The notes: generated by a model from the letters alone, not told the origin. A stretch of 64,000 nucleotides of DNA from Ceratodon purpureus (GCA_014871385.1 CM026426.1:29811452-29875451), one strand, 5' to 3'; shown: positions 45,841 through 57,115, counted from the stretch's first letter. Numbers and translations are program-made.

Positions 45841-46423
45841 TGGTGCTCCATTATCCAAGTTCTTAAGACATTTGGTGAAATGCTGTGCGGTCTTCCCAAG
45901 TTTCTCTGGCGTCATGATAGTGAGTTCAATGACTCAGTTCTTTAAATTTTTTCTCCTGCATGCCTGTGCCATACCTAAGTCTCTTTTGTTTTTTCCGTTT
46001 TGTTTTTACATGAGTGACATATGTTTCTGAAACCCACTGCGTTTCCAGTGTTAGAGGCCAAGGACATCCGCAATGTCTTGCGACAGACTCGAGCCCCGCA
46101 TAGTCCGCCCCCACCGCTGGCATACGTCTTCCGTATCTTGTTCCGTACCACGCATGGACTGTTTAGACAATGATGTTGTCCGAACTACGGTCTCACCGCT
46201 GATGAGCTCCGCAGGGAATGTCAGTTGGGCATCAACGTCAAGCGGTCTTTGTTTGTATTCATGGTGGAGGGACCCTACCAATTCTCTGGTGTACGGTGCG
46301 GATTTGGAGAGGAGTTTCGAGAACGAGTGCATATGGAGGTCGATCACATATGTAAGGAGAATGGAGAAGATTAAGTCGCGGAAGTTACGGGATGGGTCTA
46401 CGGGGTTCAACTACGAGCCCTAG

Positions 46424-47769
46424 TTGAGCACGCGGTATGTCAACCGATGCAGTTCCAGCGAGCTTGGACGACTACGAATCATTGCCACTGGGAGGAGGAG
46501 GGAAAGCATTTGGGAGGCGACATTGCGAACACGAGAGGAACACAATATAGGGTGGGTCCCAGGAACATATACTCCTCCTTGGAATCCTCGTCTCGCTGCC
46601 TTGAGGCTACGAATTCCAGAGATAGTTGATGAGATTGGTGAGACGATGTCATCCAAGGATACGTCTCATTGGGAAGTGTGCGCCAAAGGGTTCATACCGG
46701 ATCCCGGTTTGCCACACTCTAATGATTTGGACAGGACTGCGTCTAACAAATCTGTCAGTGAAGATGCTATTGACGACGTAGATCTCGCAGAGCCGGAGGA
46801 TAATAGAGCGCAGGGATAATTTGCCAGGAGTCAGTGAGAGAAGAGGGGAAATTACCCGAAGACGAGATACATAGTACAGGATTCTCTGTCATGCCACGTA
46901 CGGATGAAGATGTTGCCAATATATCGGAACATGGGAGGCATGAAAACAGTCAGGTTGATGTGGAGGAGGAGAACATGGCAGTCTCCCCTATCGAGACCGT
47001 TGATGGGAAAGTGAGTAGGCCAATCACTGATGTTGATAAAGATATAACCGTCACTAAGCACGATGGTCAAGTATTCCCGGAGATAAAATCTATCCTCGAC
47101 ACCAAAGTACAGGATTCGCCCCCTATACAAGCACTGAATACTCTAACTCAGTTTCAAAATACAGTGCACTCAGGTGTCGACATGAACGTTGGGGCTTCCT
47201 CGATCTCCTAGGATGTCAGTTTTCTCCACTGGGTTAAGGCGGGCGTCGACGACCCTCCACAGACACCTACCCGGGGAGTGTCCATTGTCGCTGGCCAGGA
47301 CAACGTGGCAATGCAGGTAGCTGATAACGACAGCACGTGCAGAAATCTCCAGGAAAAATTTGAGGAGGTACAAGATTTGGAAGGAGCGATGCACCTAGTA
47401 AGTTTGTCTCAAGGTACAGACCGTGACACTAGGGGGTCCTCAGCAAAGCATGTGCCTCGTACCCCTTGTAATTCGGCTGATGACATTGCCGCCGCTGTAG
47501 CATGTGAGTCTTGGGTAAACTGCTCTATCCTAGACGTTGGAGACACCTCGATGATGACTTTGACGAAAGCGTATACCTACCTACACATTGAAGACCATCT
47601 CCAATGTCTGAGTGGGCGACAAGGAAAGAAAGACGGCGCACGTGAAGTTGTTTTCTTCAATGAAAAGGGCAAAGAATTAGAGGATAAATTCTCAACCATC
47701 AGAGACTTAAAGCATGTGAGGACACGTCTCGGTAACGATATAGTCGACTTGGTGATGTCTAGATTGTAA
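46424..47769 (+). pseudogene. Polar linker blocks before the Ulp1 domain
   Basis: ORF 46424-46819 is followed by ORFs 46834-47211 and 47278-47769, which share one frame interrupted by TAG at 47209-47211. They are rich in Asp, Glu and Ser. The end reads T-R-L-G-N-D-I-V-D-L-V-M-S-R-L, which fits the W-L-N-D-x-V-I helix that opens the Ulp1 fold. The link to flanking exons is inferred from order and strand. Confidence 0.4.
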
Positions 47770-47818
47770 TTTCAGTACCCTGGAAGTCGCAGACAGTGGA
47801 CACGAGATCCAATTTCTT

Positions 47819-48235
47819 ATGAGTAGAGTGAGCTCCTGCTTTCAGACCATGGTGTTGGGGAAGACCTCGTTAATGAAGTGGGCTTCGGTCTTTTTACAGC
47901 CGTCACCACCGGTGCAGATTCACCAGGTAAAGGAAATAATCTTGCGGTGGGTGACAAATGACCATTGTTCACTTCTGATTTTCCAGTACAACAGAGTCAT
48001 ACACATGGACAGTGCTAAAGGGCAGCGACATCATCCTAACGAAGTAAATCGGGACCTGATCAAGTGGGTGAGCTATGCTTGGCAGTGTTTCAGGGGAGTG
48101 AAGACATATGAGGTATCGGTAGTTGAGCAAGATGTGTACCAACAATCCGGTAATTACAAGTGTGGCCACCACACTGTAAGGAATGCATTGATGTACTTGA
48201 AGGTAATGCATCAAGACTCTTATTGTTTTCTATAA
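47819..48235 (+). pseudogene. Ulp1/C48-type cysteine protease domain
   Basis: The catalytic layout is visible: N-D-H-C-S-L-L-I-F with the His (followed by Cys where Trp is usual), V-I-H-M-D-S with the Asp, and Q-Q-S-G-N-Y-K-C-G-H-H with the Gln and the nucleophilic Cys. Ulp1 enzymes remove SUMO-like modifiers. Such domains are also common passengers in plant Mutator-like and CACTA transposons, the more likely setting here given the decay. After M-Y-L-K a donor (GTAATG, about 48201) starts an intron holding a GTGACACTGTAGTGTCAC palindrome. Confidence 0.7.
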
Positions 48236-48361
48236 TAGACTTGTTCTGGACTGTCTTCTGTAAGGGGTGTCCCGATCAGTGACACTGTAGTGTCACAGTG
48301 TATTTGAATTTTTTATATCTGAGTTAACAATCAATTTTATTTTGGTTAACACTTCCGTGGG

Positions 48362-48524
48362 ATGGACCGCGAGGATGGGGAGTTCATCATGAGGCAGAAG
48401 GTAATGGAGTCTTTGAAGAGTAAAGACTTGAACCTTGAGATCCTGGCTTTGATTGCGAAAGAATTAAATCCGGCTAGGCATGACCTCCGTTACCTCCTTT
48501 CTCGATTCCTCAGAAGGACATGAA
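48362..48524 (+). CDS. Probable terminal exon of the Ulp1-like gene
   Basis: An open block after a T-rich intron end reads M-D-R-E-D-G-E-F-I-M-R-Q-K and A-L-I-A-K-E-L-N-P-A-R-H-D-L-R-Y, ending at TGA near 48524. C-terminal helical tails of this type follow the Cys of Ulp1 domains. The exact acceptor is not certain. Confidence 0.4.
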
Positions 48525-49511
48525 ATCAGAAGACGAAGTAGAGACGGACGTCCCTGAACTAGAGTCAAAAGATGACTGATTTGTAATATGGGTTTCCGAA
48601 ACTTTATTTTTTTGTAAATGCCCCTGTCGGGGTGACAGTTTCCTTACGTTCATACTTTATGTCAATCAAGCGATGTAGAGTTATGTGAACTACATAATAC
48701 TATTGTAATCAAATTCCAGAGGACTGTGGTCCGTGACACTGTTGGTGTTTTAGAAAAAAAGTGACTCTACATCCACCGTCATTTGCAGTCTAGTGGACAG
48801 AAAACTGTTTGCATATTTCTGTTTAAAATTCCACCCCCCTATGGACCCTTTGTGTCACTGAAGAAGATGCTGGTATTTCAATATATATAAGTCTTATGTT
48901 ATGTTAGAAAATCTAATTAGCCCGGTGTATAATAGAATGAAACACTTAACTTTACGATGTTAGTGTTATACGTAGGCGAGACTGTGTGGCCAAATTGCAA
49001 GTAATATTCCAATTACACATCACTTCCCTCATATATGAATGATGTCTCGAAACAAAATGCGACCTTAATTTTGTCAAGGGATATTTAGGTAATTCTGGAC
49101 AAAAAAAAGTCCAGAATTCAAAAATGACCAATGCGAACTCAGCGGATGTGGGATCCCAGAAACTCAGAATAACCCGGAAGAGCCCCAGCCGACGTAAGTA
49201 TTCCATTAATTTTTCATTTTTTTTGGTTAAATAGGTAAAAACTAGCCAGACACTAGCAGTATTAGTAGTTAACGCAAACCGGATACTCCAGAAACGTTAA
49301 AACAGTTAACGCAGGAAGTGTTCCCGGAACCTGGATTCCAAAACTCGGAAGATAAAACACGGAACGGGTGGACGATCCGAGTACTGACCGTTACTGTAAC
49401 CGCGTCAAGGATCCGAAGCGACGCGGAAGTCATCATGACCCGGATAGGCGTTTAACCCGGTACGTTGGCAGCTGCAATTACGGGCCGCCACAGCGTTTAT
49501 TATGCCTGGGG

Positions 49512-49519
49512 TATATAAG
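49512..49519 (+). promoter_or_regulatory. TATA box (TATATAAG)
   Basis: GGGGTATATAAGCG stands about 150 bp upstream of the ATG at 49671 and is a good core-promoter match for the following long ORF. 48.6-49.5 kb holds no gene. Confidence 0.55.
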
Positions 49520-49670
49520 CGAGGGTGTTAGGGTTTGGAGTTCCTTTTTGCGAACTGGGAGTAGAGAGTGAAAGAGCGGTGAGGTGTTTTTGTCTTTTCC
49601 GATTCACCGGCAGTTGGATTGCCGGGTTTCTTGCTGTAGGAGTGTAGAGGGAGAGACGTAAGGCGTAGAG

Positions 49671-51881
49671 ATGGCGCACGTGCAATGTTGCGTCCTGAGC
49701 CCCGGAACTCCGGTGAAGGAATCGGATATGGAGGAACTGATTACCGACCTGACCCGGATGAGGTGTGAGGGATTGTTGGCACGGCCGTGGTTACTGAAGA
49801 GTGAGGTGATGGTGAGGGAGGTCCTGGAAGGGCCGGACAATCGGTGGGATAATACGATCCGAGGCAAGCCCACGCTGTGGAATGCGGAACAGTGGGCAGC
49901 AGCTTACGGTTTTGAGCAGACCGGGCTCCTTTGGGCGACCCGGACAGATAAATACGTACAGGATAGGTTCCATGGGAAGATCCATAGGAATAATGGATAC
50001 GAGATAGACGCCTGCAAGGATAGGAGGCAGAGGCAGGTCTTAGCTTTCCTCGTTCCGATCCTGTATCCGCAAAAACCGGCACAGGTCACCATTACGGTCG
50101 GGAACACCATCCTCGGAGCATACTCAGGAGAACGTCCGGTGAATTGGGCCGCACTCATGGCGGAAGTAGTGCAGAAGTTGGTGCCCTCGATCGGAAAGAA
50201 GCCGACGCCAATCACCCCTTTTCTCTTTCACCTTTACCATGCGTATGAGTTGCTGAGCGATAAGGAGGACGAGACGTATACGCACGCGAAGAACTTCCTC
50301 AAATTTTCGGAGATTCCGCCCGGAATGGAACCCGATCCGCGAGGTGAGATCTCAGATACAACGTCCTCGGAAGATGAGGACGATACGAAGGAGGTTCCGA
50401 ACCCTGGCGCTAATAGAGCTCAGTCCCGATCACGATCGGAGCGGGCTGCGTCACAGCACGCGGAGCCCTCTACGGCCCGGGGAGATATGGAACGGAGAGA
50501 GGTCAGTTCCGAGCGGGGATTTCCGGTGGAACTATTCCGGGGAATTCGGGAGGAGACTCACCGGGCGCAAGCTTCTTACGATCGGATCGAAACACTGTTC
50601 CGGAGGGTCTGTACATCGCTGGGAGGTTGCTTACCGGAAGAGGTGATCCGAGAAGTGGAGTTGTTGAAGGACGCCCCAAATCTTCGGAGTGAGAAGAAGC
50701 GGCTAGAGCTTCAGCTGCAGGAGCTGACGAAGGAACTGGCAGCAAAGAGTGATGAGATCCGTAAGTTCCACGCCGAGCAGGAGGAGACTTTGGGGGAGCT
50801 TCGGAAGTTGGTGGGAAATTCGGGGGCGGTAATCAACAAGGCCCGGCTGTTTGATGAGAACGTAGTGCAGCCGGCCGATTTCGAGGATAAGCAGAGGATC
50901 ATAATGATCCTCTCCAAATGCGAGCACTCGATGAACCTGATCCTGAAGAAGGTCCGGCAGCTGCTCAATCCGAGTACCGGAAGTCCTAGTTTCGGAGTCG
51001 CGGGTGGGAGCCTTCCGCTCCCCGGATCGCCCTCTCGGGCCGTTGTAGGAGAATCTCGCGGAGTAGGGTTCCGAACCCCGATAGGGAGTAACCTCCAAGT
51101 CGAGGAGCGGATGACAGTCGAAGAGGCCGCCATGACGAATCGGACGATCGCGGAGGTGATCCGGGAGCACCAAGCACATGTGGCGTCACCCGGAACCAGT
51201 ACAGTCCAGCAGAGCTGCGCGATTCCCACAGGGTAGGTGGAGGTGACCGGAACGACAGTCACCGAGAGGCGGATCGAGGAGAGGACGGTTTCGGAGCAGG
51301 TGACTCGGACCGGGCCGCCGGATGTTCTTCCACGACTCGGAGAGGAGGTGATCATTGCGAATTACCGAGGGGAGATAGCGGGACCGGAATGGGGACGAGC
51401 TAGTTCACCACCCGGACGGACCCGAGTGACTCAGGAGGGGGGATTGACCCCTTCACCCACAGCCAAGACCGGAACGGTGACGCCTACTCCCACCGGAACG
51501 CCAGCAGCGGATTCCCCTCCGAACAGTGTCGGTGCTCGGAGGACTTTACGGAAAAGGAAGGAGCCGACAGAGAAGGCCCCGATTACGATTTCAGAGTCCG
51601 ACTCAGAGACGTACGAGAGCTCTCCGGTTGGGACAACCGGAACTGAAACTCGGACTCCTACGTCCGGAACCCCTCCCGCACATATGATCCCGAAGTCGCC
51701 CAAGTCTCCCAAGCCCCGGATCGTTACCCGGTTGTCCTTAGAGGCTCAGGAGAGGGAGTCAAAGGCGGAACGGAGTGCTAGGCGCAAGGCGGCGCGAGCA
51801 GCAGGGGCGGGCGGATCAGAGCCACGGGTGACCAGGTCAAAGGATCGCGAGCAGGAGAGCCACAAGAAGCCAAAGAAGTGA
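49671..51881 (+). pseudogene. Accessory-type ORF (plant-transposon domain, coiled coil) with one internal TAG
   Basis: ATG at 49671 opens a frame that runs to TGA at 51879-51881 (736 codons) and is broken only by TAG at 51234-51236. Residues 1-220 form a globular domain with I-R-G-K-P-T, A-Y-G-F-E and V-N-W-A-A-L-M. These align in order and spacing with V-R-G-K-P-V, A-L-G-F-E and F-D-W-S-Q-F of the Ty3 accessory ORF at 16.9 kb. A Ser/Glu-rich linker follows, then a coiled coil (L-E-L-Q-L-Q-E-L-T-K-E-L), a second helical block (K-C-E-H-S-M-N-L-I-L-K-K-V) and a Pro/Thr-rich, finally basic, tail. No pol genes are nearby. It may be a non-autonomous or solo relative of the Ty3 accessory gene. The sequence is dense in CCGGAAC. 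Confidence 0.6.
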
Positions 51882-53400
51882 TAGATTCCTCTCACTGCCA
51901 CTTGCCGTAACTTTCCGGATTTATAGGAGTAGATTCCGGATCGGGAGATCCGTTCTAGTCGTAAAGTAGAATTCTAGGTAGATAGTTAGGGATTAGGGTT
52001 TTGATTGAACTGCCGGCGCCGCCGCTTTTGTGAAAGCCCCTGCTTACTTAAACAGGGCAGGCGATGCGGTCCGGGTCTTCGTTTTCGCATGTTTTCCCCC
52101 TATATTCCTTATCAGTAAAGTATTTGTGTTTTGAAAGTACTGTGCGTGATTTCCCGCTAAGTGTGAATGATCCGGAAAGGATATGAGAGTTCCGCTGTAG
52201 CTCGGATAGGAAGGTGATGGGAGTTGTGACGAGACCCGAACCGGAAAGGAAATGGGATTGAGCGGAAAGATTTAGCGGATTGTCGTAGGAGTGAAGCCTC
52301 ACTGTTCCGTCCCCAAACCAACCTCATACGGAATAGCCGTCGCTAGGGTCGATGCGGATCAAGAACTACTTGGTCGGGCTCCCTGAACTTCTGAAGAGGT
52401 TCCGTGCACAGTGAGAGGGGGAGTCGGAACGTGGTACGGGTCGCCTAGGGATAATCGTATCCTGGTTCTCCCAGATCCGGATTGGTTTGTTGTTGTAGTC
52501 TCACGGATCGGAGGGGATCGTTTGTGTGACCTGCTGGCCAGAGTACTCTAGGGCAGTTGTGAGACGGTAACTGATCCGAGACGTTGGGGTTTGTGGACGA
52601 AACACCTGATGAGATAGAATAATAGAGAGAGAGATAGTTAAGGAGTTACGTTCCGAAGACACTATCCGAGCAGTGGCAAGGCTCGGAATGATTAGAAGTA
52701 ACTACTTGGTGAAACACTATTGAATCCCTGGACGATACTCGGAACCTAGTGACAGTACGGAAGTTTACGCTCAATTAGAGCGCTATCCGGATGTTAGTTG
52801 TGTTTCCGTGTTCCGACAGCGGACCGCCTTTGGATGGAGACCACAGATGAACACTGTCATTGTACATGAACACCAGTGAATATGGAATGCAAAACTGGAC
52901 ATCGAGATGTGCATGGGCGGAATTTGCCAGTGATGGATATATAAACCCGAAGATTGCGACATATGATGCAGAATAAGAGTTACAATGAATACTTTAAAGA
53001 ATATCATGTTGATTCAAGTAATGAAATGTACAATACAGAGTCGGCGACCCGCCGATAATAGAACATACTAAACTAACTAGTCCCGTAGCACTTTGAGTCA
53101 TTAAGTCCTACAACATTAAGTCTACACCCAGCACTATGTACCAAGTTGACGTAAATCCTATCACATTATAACCTACTTGGAAAACTATTTCCCTGAAAGC
53201 ATAGCCCTAAGGTCAATGAGTAAATCATATATTTGAAGGCCGCACAAACGGGTTGACCAAGTCGGCAGGCAACCAATGGAAGGTGTTCTGTTGGTCAGGA
53301 GGAGGGAAGAAGTGCAAGTTGTAGGCGAAAAAGTCCGCCTAACTCAGTCCCAGCAAACTTCAGTCCAGTCCACTCGTGCACGTCCAAACTTTCTTGCAGC
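51882..53400. other. Non-coding spacer
   Basis: No gene supported. It continues the CGGAAC-rich composition to about 52.8 kb, then changes to A/T-richer sequence. The first GTCGGC-type palindrome appears at 53040. I saw no LTR pair framing the ORF at 49671. Confidence 0.5.
53040..53056. repeat. GTCGGC palindrome copy (GTCGGCGACCCGCCGAT)
   Basis: Spacer downstream of the third HAD-like copy. A decayed half copy is at 53261. Confidence 0.75.
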
Positions 53401-53408
53401 TTCAATTT

Positions 53409-54020
53409 TCAGTGCACTTGCCCCGGCCTATACGCCTGCGCCATATACTCCGGTAGAGATCCGAACTTGTGCAAGGGATAAACCAGAGGAAGGATATCTG
53501 TAGCAATGTTAGGTATAACGCCGTCATCATTCGGAAAGTTTAGATGACCCTGAAAAGGCCAAGGAATGTAGCACATAGAGTTTGGTGTCCTCCTCAATGA
53601 CCTTGAGTCAACATCCACAAATAGCACCTGATCTAGTTTGCAAACGTTTCTAGACTGTACCTTGGAGCAAACTTGACCTAACGTCTTATAACTCCAGGGG
53701 AAATTCTCCCGGTCGATAAGGTCACTTCTGCTATACACGAAGGACAGCCTCTCCATTACACCGGCCGGCAGAATATGTGTGAGTAAAGGCTTCAGTTCTC
53801 CCAAGGGCATCTTCGACCACAGACCAACATGGAAATGTAAGAAAAGCATGTCGAAAAGCTTCTTCAAACCTGGGCGCTTCACTACATTCCGATGCGTATC
53901 CCATGGCAAAGCCTCTATCCTGGGATCCACATAGCAGAGAAGGCCATTGACGCATAGGACAATACATTTCTTGACATGATGAGGTGGACCGTGAAGGCAT
54001 TTGAAATAAAACGAGGAACC
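53409..54020 (-). CDS. FCP1/NIF-like HAD pseudophosphatase, copy 3
   Basis: The exon begins after a TTCTTCAG acceptor at 54021 and ends with TGA at 53409. It has the layout of a CTD-type (FCP1/NIF) phosphatase: motif I region I-V-L-C-V-N-G-L-L, a middle H-V-G-L-W-S-K and a late V-L-F-V-D-V-D. Both catalytic Asp of the D-x-D-x-T signature are gone (C-V-N). It therefore cannot use the usual phospho-aspartate chemistry and is at best a binding protein. It is the most divergent of three tandem copies. Confidence 0.65.
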   Translation of the reverse strand, partial: GSSFYFKCLHGPPHHVKKCIVLCVNGLLCYVDPRIEALPWDTHRNVVKRPGLKKLFDMLFLHFHVGLWSKMPLGELKPLLTHILPAGVMERLSFVYSRSDLIDRENFPWSYKTLGQVCSKVQSRNVCKLDQVLFVDVDSRSLRRTPNSMCYIPWPFQGHLNFPNDDGVIPNIATDILPLVYPLHKFGSLPEYMAQAYRPGQVH

Positions 54021-54102
54021 CTGAAGAATATGAAATGCAATCAGTGAAGGAAATCAAGGAACAGGACGAAGTATATGAAAAAAATGGACTACATTCAAAG
54101 TC

Positions 54103-54119
54103 GTCGGCGACCCGCCGAC
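54103..54119. repeat. GTCGGC palindrome copy (GTCGGCGACCCGCCGAC)
   Basis: Spacer between HAD-like copies 3 and 2. Confidence 0.85.
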
Positions 54120-54336
54120 AAAACGATGCATTGAAGAAACCTCAAAGGTAAATGTGCAGCAAGTGAAATGTCATGCATGCATCTACAAAAAGAAGTACCG
54201 AATTGCAGCACTGGAAACAAATGTGTGGTGCAGGGAAGTTCAGAAAGGGAACAGTCTTAGCGTATTAAACTAAAGAGTGTAGAGTATCATATGTGATTTT
54301 TAAAACAAGTGGCGCCGCTGATATAGGCTCTAATCA

Positions 54337-54353
54337 GTCGGCTGCCCGCCGAT
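54337..54353. repeat. GTCGGC palindrome copy in coding sequence
   Basis: Codes I-G-G-Q-P-T-D at the end of HAD-like copy 2. Confidence 0.85.
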
Positions 54354-55245
54354 GATGGAACTACCAGGGGCCTCCGGAGGACACGGTAAATTCACAAACC
54401 AAGATCCAGGATCACCCGGGACGTCAAACCCGCATGCATGAGAAGGAATAACCTCCCTATACTTCTGGTATTCGCGAGATCCTGGAAAAAGACGTGGCTT
54501 CCCCACGCTAGAATTCTTCCTACAATACTCCTGGACATCCAATCCAGACTGCTTAAGTCCTGCAAGGAGTGGTGTAACTACCCTAGTTAAATAGGGATTG
54601 GGGGTGGGTTGAGGTTCTTTGCACTCTGCAGAGTCCCAGAAAAAAGAATTAGGATGGACAGCGCTAAATGGATGATTAAGTACATTCCTATAAGGCCGGT
54701 CGTCTACCAGTAGGGTATTCTGGACAATGGCACCTGATCGAGCCAGTAGCCTAGTGTCGCAGAAAAGTCTATCCAGACGCTTCAACAAGTACTCCCGTTT
54801 CCCATTCGGATTATTCCTTGTTGAGATATCACACCAGAATCCTGGAAGGCGTCTGTAATTGCTCCTGAGCAAAGGATGAATGGCTAACAGCTTCTGGAAG
54901 TGACGATCGAGATTCTTTTCAGAAACCGTGGACCAAAAGACTACCTCGAAATTCGCCGTGCAGAACTCTAGAAATGAAAGAAGTCCTGGTCTAGCCCGGA
55001 TATGAATTTTTGTCTTCAGGTCATCACCAATATACCCGTGGTGCTCCGCGATGAGCAATCCCTTAATGTCAAGGACAAGGTAGTATTATTGGAGAGGTAC
55101 CTCAATATTACGCGCAATAATATCAGTGCTGACACTGACGGAATCATCGCGCGGGGAATCGGTGCGCAGGATCGCGACGTTGGTCTCGACGAACGAGGTG
55201 GAAGCCATTGCACACCGGCCGGAGCTATGTGCAGCAGACAGCGTC

Positions 55246-55259
55246 GTCGGCCCGCCGAC
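55246..55259. repeat. GTCGGC palindrome copy with 3-bp deletion
   Basis: GTCGGCCCGCCGAC. It lies in the leader of HAD-like copy 2 and codes V-G-G-P-T; the 3-bp loss keeps the frame. Confidence 0.75.
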
Positions 55260-55627
55260 TGGATAGTCGTACTCGTCCTCCCCATCACTTTCATTCTCGG
55301 CTTCCGCTCCCGGAGACTCTTCTCTGTGAGCATCACCATCAGGAGATGTTGGGTACTGCTCCAAGAGCGTACTAAGAAGGGAAGGTCCCTGGTGCACTTC
55401 AATTTCAGCGTCATCCTCCAGTGACTCCTGAACAATGAAGGACAAATTCCAAGAAAACATGGGTGATCAATCGCGTGCTCACAATTCATACTTGCTCTAG
55501 TGTACAATTGGAGACATATTAAGACACCCACGACAGAATACACAGTCTCGACACTGAGTTCCGTTCTCATATATTTAAAAGGAGGAAAACTTTATTTACT
55601 CTAAAAGTCTAAATACATGAAGATCCC

Positions 55628-55644
55628 ATCGGCGGGCAGCCGAC
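55628..55644. repeat. GTCGGC palindrome copy (ATCGGCGGGCAGCCGAC)
   Basis: Spacer between HAD-like copies 2 and 1. Confidence 0.8.
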
Positions 55645-55684
55645 TGAATCATGTGCATGCTCTCTAAAACAGTTTCTACATCTA

Positions 55685-56457
55685 CTATGTTCTCTTTCGT
55701 TTAGGGCAATCAATGTGTGGAGAGAAGAGACTATAAGCTTCATCCCCCGGAAACAGACGACGCTGACCGAATTCGGAGTGTTTCTGGCAGTACTCGGGCA
55801 TGGGGAGTTTAGATTCTTTCAAACTGGTAAGCCAAGGAATCAATTCTCCAACCAGATAATTCCTCTTATTCACCGACTCCTTCGACTCGAAGGTATATGG
55901 TGTAGGGTGCACAGCGTTCCAAGGAGTGTTTGCGACATTCTTATAAGGGGAATCATCAACCAAGAGAGTGTTGATTGAAGACACCCCCGTCCCCTTCAGC
56001 CCGTCATCGAGGTCAAAGAGGGTCTGGAGTCTCTTCAAATAAAACTCCCTACTAGCCTTATGTACGCAAGTCTCGCAGAAACTCTGGTCGAACTTGTAGC
56101 GCACTTCGGCATCTAGACGAGGACAGCGCTGCTGCTGCAACATTGTCGACAGAATCTCGAACCTCTTTTCCTGAACGCAGCTCCAGAAGACCACCTCGAA
56201 ATTGTCCAGGCAGAACTCTAGGAACTTCTCTAAACCCGGTCTAAGTTTAGTATTCCACCTAGTGCCCTGCTTCGTCTGGACTAATAGCAGGCCGTTAATA
56301 TCCAGAACCAGAAAGTACTTCAGCACTGGATTGTGTACCTGAGTACCAGCCTGTTCCGGGGCTATGTGAAGTGGATTCAGAGGTGGAGGTCCTTGCTCCA
56401 GAACTGCACTGGGTCTGTCTTCGTGAAGTTTTCCATGGACTTCCTTGTCCGCGGACT
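55685..56457 (-). CDS. FCP1/NIF-like HAD phosphatase-fold protein, copy 1
   Basis: The exon begins after an ACTCCAG acceptor at 56458 and ends TAG at 55685-55687; the first exon is not found. Order: motif I F-L-V-L-D-I-N-G-L-L-L (second Asp replaced by Asn), motif II F-E-V-V-F-W-S-C, a cysteine-bearing insert (F-C-E-T-C), then T-L-L-V-D-D-S-P-Y-K-N-V and N-A-V-H-P-T. Active FCP1/SCP-type enzymes dephosphorylate the RNA polymerase II tail; loss of the second Asp should weaken or abolish that. The C-terminus is basic (P-K-R-K-R-T), perhaps a nuclear signal. It is the best preserved of three copies. Confidence 0.72.
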
Positions 56458-56508
56458 CTGGAGTGATAGAAAACGAAGCAGAGGACAAACGTGACGGTTA
56501 GGATGACG

Positions 56509-56525
56509 GTCGGCGGACAGCCGAC
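56509..56525. repeat. GTCGGC palindrome copy (GTCGGCGGACAGCCGAC)
   Basis: In the putative intron just upstream of the exon of HAD-like copy 1. Confidence 0.88.
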
Positions 56526-57098
56526 TTGCAAGCAACATTATTTGGAAAAAGGGAAAGCGTACAACTTGGCATTTACCGAAAATTTATTCATATTTGGCAG
56601 TACAAACATCTAACACAATCCTAGCGCCCGATCACTACACTAAATTATCAATGCAGGCATTTAAAAGATGGACTGGGCCACCGCCTGATTCACTGACCTC
56701 CACCTTTGTGCTTCTTCGGCCTAGGCTCCCGTTTGGATGCCCGCGGAGGTGACAGAACGTCCTCTGGAGCGTCCACATTCCTGGGACTCATGAGCAGATC
56801 CCCAGATGTGCCCTTCTTGGAGGAAGTCTTCTTCAAAGCAGCCTTCCGTTTGCCCTTCCCAGTGGACTCCTCCCCTTCCTGAACCCCTGAGGAATCACGG
56901 GATAAGTTACCCACAAGAGAGGAATCCTGCGCAGTACCATCGGTCTTACTTCTCTTCAATGATCGTGTCTTGACCAGAGGGTTCTCATCTGGGCCAATCA
57001 TCCAAGTTGCGCCCTTCACACCTTGAGTGACGAATGCGATTGACTTCCCTGTCAACTTGGTCTTGGCAGAGGGGTTAGATGAGGTTTGCTCGTCTGCC

Positions 57099-57115
57099 GT
57101 CGGCTGCCCGCCGAC
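57099..57115. repeat. GTCGGC palindrome copy in coding sequence
   Basis: Codes V-G-G-Q-P-T in exon 3 of the ParB-like gene. Confidence 0.88.

Larger units (their letters stand above)
42502..48862. repeat. Dispersed GTGACACTG palindrome family
   Basis: Copies on either strand occur at about 42502, 44470, 44911 (full GTGACACTGTCAC), 44932, 45521, 45606, 47423, 48279 (AGTGACACT-GTA-GTGTCACAGT), 48733 and 48852. Some are in introns, some in spacers and some in coding blocks. The word is rare in the other segments by eye. Confidence 0.65.
54330..55427 (-). pseudogene. FCP1/NIF-like HAD pseudophosphatase, copy 2 (internal TAA)
   Basis: The exon starts after TTGTTCAG at 55428 with an acidic leader (E-S-L-E-D-D-A-E-I-E-V). 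TAA at 55086-55088 falls just before the motif I strand Y-Y-L-V-L-D-I-K-G-L-L, and the frame is otherwise unbroken. Motif I keeps the first Asp but has Lys for the second. F-E-V-V-F-W-S-T (motif II) and L-L-V-D-D-R-P-Y-R-N-V (motif III/IV) are kept. The end of the protein, G-G-Q-P-T-D, is encoded by a palindrome copy (54337-54353), and another copy lacking 3 bp lies in the leader (55246-55259). Confidence 0.7.

Noticed and set aside
49000-52900. LTR retrotransposon around the 49.7 kb ORF
   Set aside because: No direct repeat, TG...CA ends or target duplication could be seen framing the ORF.
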